In this document: positions 60,140 to 64,000 of the stretch, one piece after another
Layout of the letters: every line of letters begins with the position of its first letter
Position numbering within the stretch: position 1 is the first letter of the stretch
NCBI RefSeq assembly: GCF_004000785.1
Contig: NZ_BILX01000005.1
Location: forward strand, 147,470 to 211,469
Direction of reading: 5' to 3'
Length of the DNA: 64,000 nt
Source of the DNA: Paenibacillus ehimensis NBRC 15659
GTDB taxonomy: Bacteria > Bacillota > Bacilli > Paenibacillales > NBRC-103111
Notes under the pieces: model-generated
Told to the model about the DNA's origin: nothing
What the model saw: the letters and a program-made list of their open reading frames with translations, nothing else
Database searches by the model: none
Program-made: the position numbers and the translations under genes

Positions 60140-60646
60140 GGTTCTCCTCCATCCCTAAGCCAAGATCATAACCCCTATTTTAGCACAACCTTCGTCAACC
60201 ATGTAGTCCATTTATGCGGTAAAGCGAAAAAAACCTTTGTAAATTTATAGGATTGATCGCATAGAAGCGGTATAGGTATAAGTCGGGGAAGAACATGAGA
60301 GGAAAAAGCGGGACTTGTTTCGCGACGACGCGCGCTCCCGCTCTAGAAGTTCTGTCGCTTGTAACTTACAGCTTGCACCTTACGGCTTGAAGCTTGCCTT
60401 CAACCTTCCGGCTGTCGACTCATGTCCTTAATCGTTAAAAGCAGACAACCCCGATCGGTATTATAAACGATCATAACAAACCTTCAGAGCGGCCGCAATA
60501 GGTTAACCAAAATCAACGGCTAACAAAAACTGTCGGGCATATGGTCCCCAGAACTCCTAATGCTGCGGAAAGCCTTGTTTAGCGAAGTCGGCGTCAGGTT
60601 AATAGGAGGGTAGCTAATCCAATTATGTGGAGAAGGAAGTGACGCT
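60140..60646. other. 507-bp intergenic region with a hairpin and a degenerate tandem repeat
   Basis: Divergent gap between ppc and the GH13 gene. AGCGGGA at 60307-60313 and TCCCGCT at 60336-60342 form a hairpin followed on the minus strand by TTTTT, upstream of ppc. At 60356-60412 a degenerate 14-bp unit (CTTGTAACTTACAG, CTTGCACCTTACGG, then a diverged copy) repeats about three times. No gene is supported here. Confidence 0.5.
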
Positions 60647-62392
60647 ATGCTTCGGGAGTGCTTTTATCACGTGTCCCAAAGCAACTGGGCTTATGCATAC
60701 GACAAACATACCATTCATCTGCGCGTCCGCACGAAACGGGACGATGTGATGGACATCTTGGCGGTCACCGGGGACAAGTACGACTGGGATCGGACCTACG
60801 CGGAATACCCGATGAAGAAAACCGCTTCGGACGCTTATTTCGATTACTGGGAGACGAGTGTCAAACCGAAATACGGCCGCGTCTCTTACGGCTTCCGCAT
60901 GAGTGCGGGCTCGGAATGCGTATGGATGACGGAGTCGGGCATCCATGACGAACAACCTGAGCCGCCAGGCGGCTATTACGATTTTCCCTATATCCACGAG
61001 ATCGATATGTATGCCGCACCGGAATGGGCAAAATCCGCGATATTTTACCAGATCATTCCCGAACGCTTTGCCAATGGAGATCCATCGAACGATCCCGACA
61101 ATACGGAACCGTGGGGCGGCCAGCCAACCACCGACAATTCGTTCGGCGGCGACCTGCAAGGCATTATCGACCATCTGGATTACATTGAAAACTTGGGGGT
61201 CAACGCCATTTATTTGACGCCGGTCTTCCATTCTCCCTCCAACCATAAATATGACACGCTTGATTACAAAAAGGTCGATCCGCAATTCGGCAGCAACGAA
61301 ACGCTGAAACAATTGGTCGATACCTGTCATGCCCGGGGTATCCGTGTCATGCTGGATGCCGTGTTCAATCATTGCAGCGAGCATTTCCCTTTGTTCCAGG
61401 ATGTTGTCCGCCATGGTGAAAAGTCGGAATATGCCGACTGGTTCCACGTCCGCAAATATCCATTGGAAGTTCGGGACGGCATTCCCACATACGATACGTT
61501 CGGCTTCTTCTCGCATATGCCCAAGTTCAACACGGCGAATCCCCGGGTTAAGCAGTATTTATTGAACGTTGCCGAGTACTGGATCAAAGAGATCCAAATC
61601 GACGGCTGGAGGCTCGATGTGGCCAGCGAGATCGACCACCATTTTTGGCGCGACTTCCGCAAGGTGGTGAAAGCCGCCAACCCGGACGCTTACATCGTCG
61701 GAGAAGTATGGAACGATTCGATGAAATGGCTGCTCGGCGACCAGTTCGATTCCGTGATGAACTATCCTTTTTCCAGCAAAGTACTGGAGTTTTTCTCTCA
61801 ATCCGCCATGGACGGGTATACGTTCGCGAACAGTATGGGCTTCTTGCTTATGCGTTATCCTCAGCAGACGAACGAGGTTATTTTTAACCTATTGTGCAGC
61901 CATGATACGCCGCGCGTACTAACTTGTGTGGGGGAAGACAAACGCAGAGTCAAATTGTGCGTCGTGTTTCTGCTTACGTATATGGGGACGCCGTGTATTT
62001 ACTATGGGGACGAAATCGGGTTAACCGGAGGGCCCGATCCGGACTGCCGCAAGTGCATGGAGTGGGATCCGGACAAGCAGGACAACGAGCTGTACGACTT
62101 TTACCGGCTGCTCATTGCGCTTCGCAAAGATTACGATGTCCTTCGAACAGGAAGCTTTCGCTTTCTCAAAGCTGAGCCCGGCGATCCGCGAATTATTTAC
62201 GAGCGGCTGAACAACCAGATGCACTTCACTGTCTGGATGAACAATACCGAAGAAGAAACGGTTCTGTCGCATCCGATGGAAACGGACGATTGGAAAGACG
62301 CGCTTTCCGGGGAAACCGTAATCCCGGAGGACGGCATAATGAACATTAAGCTGGACCCCCTCGGTTATCGCATTTTGTATCGTTATCTTTAA
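60647..62392 (+). CDS. GH13 alpha-glycosidase (neopullulanase/cyclomaltodextrinase type)
   Basis: A 581-residue protein: N-terminal beta domain of about 120 residues as in maltogenic amylases (GH13_20), catalytic barrel from SAIFYQIIPERFANGD, and a C-terminal beta domain. Catalytic residues are Asp in GWRLDVASE, Glu in IVGEVWND and Asp in CSHDTPR; VMLDAVFNHCSEHF is conserved region I. It probably cleaves cyclodextrins, pullulan or maltodextrins in the cytosol, as there is no signal peptide. GAAGGAAGTGA precedes the ATG. Confidence 0.93.
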   Translation: MLRECFYHVSQSNWAYAYDKHTIHLRVRTKRDDVMDILAVTGDKYDWDRTYAEYPMKKTASDAYFDYWETSVKPKYGRVSYGFRMSAGSECVWMTESGIHDEQPEPPGGYYDFPYIHEIDMYAAPEWAKSAIFYQIIPERFANGDPSNDPDNTEPWGGQPTTDNSFGGDLQGIIDHLDYIENLGVNAIYLTPVFHSPSNHKYDTLDYKKVDPQFGSNETLKQLVDTCHARGIRVMLDAVFNHCSEHFPLFQDVVRHGEKSEYADWFHVRKYPLEVRDGIPTYDTFGFFSHMPKFNTANPRVKQYLLNVAEYWIKEIQIDGWRLDVASEIDHHFWRDFRKVVKAANPDAYIVGEVWNDSMKWLLGDQFDSVMNYPFSSKVLEFFSQSAMDGYTFANSMGFLLMRYPQQTNEVIFNLLCSHDTPRVLTCVGEDKRRVKLCVVFLLTYMGTPCIYYGDEIGLTGGPDPDCRKCMEWDPDKQDNELYDFYRLLIALRKDYDVLRTGSFRFLKAEPGDPRIIYERLNNQMHFTVWMNNTEEETVLSHPMETDDWKDALSGETVIPEDGIMNIKLDPLGYRILYRYL

Positions 62393-62448
62393 TATCACAT
62401 TTTGTTCAAACGCACAGTCCTAAAGCTAGAAAAAAGGAGGAAACCGAT

Positions 62449-63267
62449 ATGCATCGACCCTATATAGAAAATAAAGACGGCAATCAACGGATGCGGAATA
62501 AGGTTGCGCTCGTTACGGGCGGCGGCTCCGGAATAGGCAAAGCTGCAGCTCTGCTTCTGGCCTCTCATGGAGCAAAAGTAGGTTTGATCGGACGCAATCA
62601 AGAGGAGCTTGATGAGGTTCAGCAGCAGATTGAAACCAAGCATGGTGAAGCTCTATCCATCAAGGCGGACATCTCGATCCCTGACGAAATTCACGCGGCC
62701 ATAAACGAAACTGTCCACCGATTCGGCCGAATGGACGTCGTGGTGGCGAATGCGGGAATCAACGGTGTGCTTACGGCCATTGAGCATATGGAAGTCTCCG
62801 ATTGGGAAGAAGTGCACGACATTAACTTAAAGGGAACATTTCTTACCGTAAAGTACGCCATTCCGCACCTGAAAGAATACGGAGGAAGTATCATTATTAC
62901 GAGTTCCATTAACGGGAATCGTGTCTTTTCCAACTTTGGCTTTAGTGCCTACAGCACCACCAAAGCCGGCCAAATCGCTTTTATGAAAATGGCCGCGCTC
63001 GAGCTCGCCCAATACCGGATTCGGGTTAATGCGATTTGTCCAGGAGCAATTGAGACCAAGATTGACGAGAATACATGCAGGCGCCCGGAAGTAGAACATA
63101 TTCGCATCCCCGTCGAGTTCCCGGAAGGGGATCACCCGTTAAAGCAAGCCCCCGGCTCCGCCGAACAAGTCGGCCAGCTCATTCTCTTTCTCGCTTCAGA
63201 CGAATCATCACACATTACCGGGACCGAGATTTACATTGACGGCGCCGAATCTTTGCTGCGGGGATAA
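62449..63267 (+). CDS. SDR family oxidoreductase
   Basis: A 272-residue classical short-chain dehydrogenase with an N-terminal tail of about 15 residues before the Rossmann motif TGGGSGIGKAAALL. NAG motif VANAGI, catalytic Ser in IITSSING, and YSTTKAG (YxxxK) are intact, and the C-terminus has HITGTEIYIDGAESLLRG. The substrate is unknown; relatives act on sugars such as gluconate or glucose. AGGAGG precedes the ATG. It lies 56 nt downstream of the GH13 gene on the same strand. Confidence 0.92.
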   Translation: MHRPYIENKDGNQRMRNKVALVTGGGSGIGKAAALLLASHGAKVGLIGRNQEELDEVQQQIETKHGEALSIKADISIPDEIHAAINETVHRFGRMDVVVANAGINGVLTAIEHMEVSDWEEVHDINLKGTFLTVKYAIPHLKEYGGSIIITSSINGNRVFSNFGFSAYSTTKAGQIAFMKMAALELAQYRIRVNAICPGAIETKIDENTCRRPEVEHIRIPVEFPEGDHPLKQAPGSAEQVGQLILFLASDESSHITGTEIYIDGAESLLRG

Positions 63268-63288
63268 TTCGGATTATACCGTATTAAA

Positions 63289-63331
63289 AAGAAAAACCGT
63301 GCTAAAGCAATAAGCTCTAGCACGGTTCTTT
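63289..63331. terminator. terminator between the SDR gene and the tRNA cluster
   Basis: AACCGTGCTA pairs with TAGCACGGTT around a 13-nt loop, with A and T runs on both sides, so it can end both the SDR mRNA and the converging tRNA transcript. Confidence 0.9.
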
Positions 63332-63337
63332 ACGATA

Positions 63338-63408
63338 AGCGGGTGATGGGAATCGAACCCACGCTACCAGCTTGGAAGGCTGGAGTTCTACCATTGAACT
63401 ACACCCGC
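63338..63408 (-). tRNA. tRNA-Gly (anticodon TCC)
   Basis: A 71-nt cloverleaf: acceptor GCGGGTG/CACCCGC, T-loop GGTTCGATTCC, anticodon loop CTTCCAA. CCA is not encoded. Last gene of the cluster. Confidence 0.95.
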
Positions 63409-63436
63409 ATAAGAAACAAACTCATTAACAAATGAA

Positions 63437-63513
63437 TGGTCGGGACGACACGATTTGAACATGCGACCCCCTGGTCCCAAACCAGGTGCTCTACCAAGCT
63501 GAGCTACGTCCCG
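63437..63513 (-). tRNA. tRNA-Pro (anticodon TGG)
   Basis: A 77-nt cloverleaf with acceptor CGGGACG/CGTCCCG, anticodon loop TTTGGGA and encoded CCA. Confidence 0.95.
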
Positions 63514-63535
63514 AGATGTCAAGCGATTAATGAAA

Positions 63536-63612
63536 TGGCGTGCCCTGAGAGATTCGAACTCCCGACCTTTTGATTCGTAGTCAAACGCTCTATCCGGCTG
63601 AGCTAAGGGCAC
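63536..63612 (-). tRNA. tRNA-Arg (anticodon ACG)
   Basis: A 77-nt cloverleaf with acceptor GTGCCCT/AGGGCAC, anticodon loop CTACGAA and encoded CCA. A34 is expected to be changed to inosine. Confidence 0.95.
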
Positions 63613-63623
63613 AAACTGTGAAG

Positions 63624-63698
63624 TGGAGCGGAAGACGGGATTCGAACCCGCGACCCTCGCCTTGGCAAGGCGATGCTCTACCCCTGAGCCACTTCCGC
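63624..63698 (-). tRNA. tRNA-Gly (anticodon GCC)
   Basis: A 75-nt cloverleaf with acceptor GCGGAAG/CTTCCGC, anticodon loop TTGCCAA and encoded CCA. Confidence 0.95.
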
Positions 63699-63703
63699 AA
63701 CTA

Positions 63704-63786
63704 TGGTGCGCGTAGAGGGACTTGAACCCCCACGGTCTCCCGCCAGATCCTAAGTCTGGTGCGTCTGCCAATTCCGCCATACGCGC
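63704..63786 (-). tRNA. tRNA-Leu (anticodon TAG)
   Basis: An 83-nt class II tRNA with a long variable arm (CGGGAGACCG region), acceptor GCGCGTA/TACGCGC, anticodon loop CTTAGGA and encoded CCA. Confidence 0.94.
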
Positions 63787-63834
63787 CTATGCAGCAACGA
63801 TTCAAAGCATACTCTCCGCAGCTATAAAAGAAAG

Positions 63835-63907
63835 TGAGCCATGTAGGACTCGAACCTACGACACCCTGATTAAAAGTCAGGTGCTCTACCAACTGAGCTA
63901 ATGGCTC
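63835..63907 (-). tRNA. tRNA-Lys (anticodon TTT)
   Basis: A 73-nt cloverleaf with acceptor GAGCCAT/ATGGCTC and anticodon loop CTTTTAA. CCA is not encoded. Confidence 0.95.
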
Positions 63908-63912
63908 ATACA

Positions 63913-63987
63913 TGGCTGGGGATCTAGGATTCGAACCTAGGCATGACGGAGTCAAAGTCCGTTGCCTTACCGCTTGGCTAATCCCCA
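63913..63987 (-). tRNA. tRNA-Gln (anticodon TTG)
   Basis: A 75-nt cloverleaf with acceptor TGGGGAT/ATCCCCA, anticodon loop CTTTGAC and encoded CCA. First of the seven tRNAs visible here; the cluster may continue past the window. Confidence 0.95.
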
Positions 63988-64000
63988 ATATTGTTAATGC

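Noticed and set aside
63338..63987. Phage or genomic-island attachment site at the tRNA cluster
   Set aside because: No integrase gene and no repeated tRNA 3' end is seen in the window.

Overview
The window looks like a chromosomal piece of a moderately GC-rich Bacillales bacterium, most probably a Paenibacillus or close relative. The reasons are the sigW-rsiW-cdaA-cdaR-glmM-glmS gene order known from Bacillus, a glmS ribozyme, a c-di-AMP (ydaO-type) riboswitch, an SLH-domain surface protein, strong Shine-Dalgarno sites, and an ABC sugar importer encoded without its own ATPase. There are no rRNA genes, no CRISPR array and no recognisable transposase.

Layout: 0-4 kb holds the end of an SDR oxidoreductase, a small conserved protein, ilvE, a LysR regulator divergent from it and a quinone oxidoreductase, followed by a compact cluster of DnaA boxes. 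4-6.6 kb has a LysE-type exporter, a short hybrid-cluster protein and a decayed small gene. 6.6-22.3 kb is the most distinctive region: an enlarged fructosamine (Amadori product) catabolic locus. It has two FrlB-like deglycases, three FrlC-like epimerases, an FrlD-like kinase, an ABC importer (binding protein plus two permeases), an NhaC-type permease, two HAD phosphatases, a second 6-phosphofructokinase and a HutC/GntR regulator. Seven copies of the palindrome TGGTATATACCA (one with a mismatch) mark this locus as one regulon. An AT-rich insert at 10.8-11.9 kb encodes a secreted protein and small membrane proteins.

22.4-27.2 kb carries an Mhq-like quinone-stress operon (esterase, ring-cleaving dioxygenase, DoxX) with matching palindromic operators, rpiA, a nitroreductase and a 5'-truncated luciferase-like oxidoreductase. 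27.2-30.2 kb is an AT-rich patch with a truncated XRE regulator, an intact XRE regulator and an ECF sigma/DUF4179-like pair. 30-37 kb has MocR/EamA, a KamA-family radical SAM gene behind a c-di-AMP riboswitch, a MarR/MFS pair and an MBL hydrolase. 37-46 kb holds a 1546-residue kinase-like/ATPase/GAF/LuxR regulator and an Ig-repeat/SLH surface protein split by a one-base frameshift. 46-49.5 kb has PAP2, DinB and RidA-like proteins and a class D sortase.

49.6-57 kb is the cell-envelope block glmS, glmM, cdaR, cdaA, rsiW, sigW. 57-64 kb has ppc, a GH13 alpha-glycosidase, an SDR and seven tRNA genes.

Two themes link the parts. CdaA makes c-di-AMP, and a c-di-AMP riboswitch elsewhere in the window probably switches off the KamA-family gene. 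In the fructosamine locus, import, phosphorylation, deglycation and a dedicated phosphofructokinase probably respond together to one repressor.
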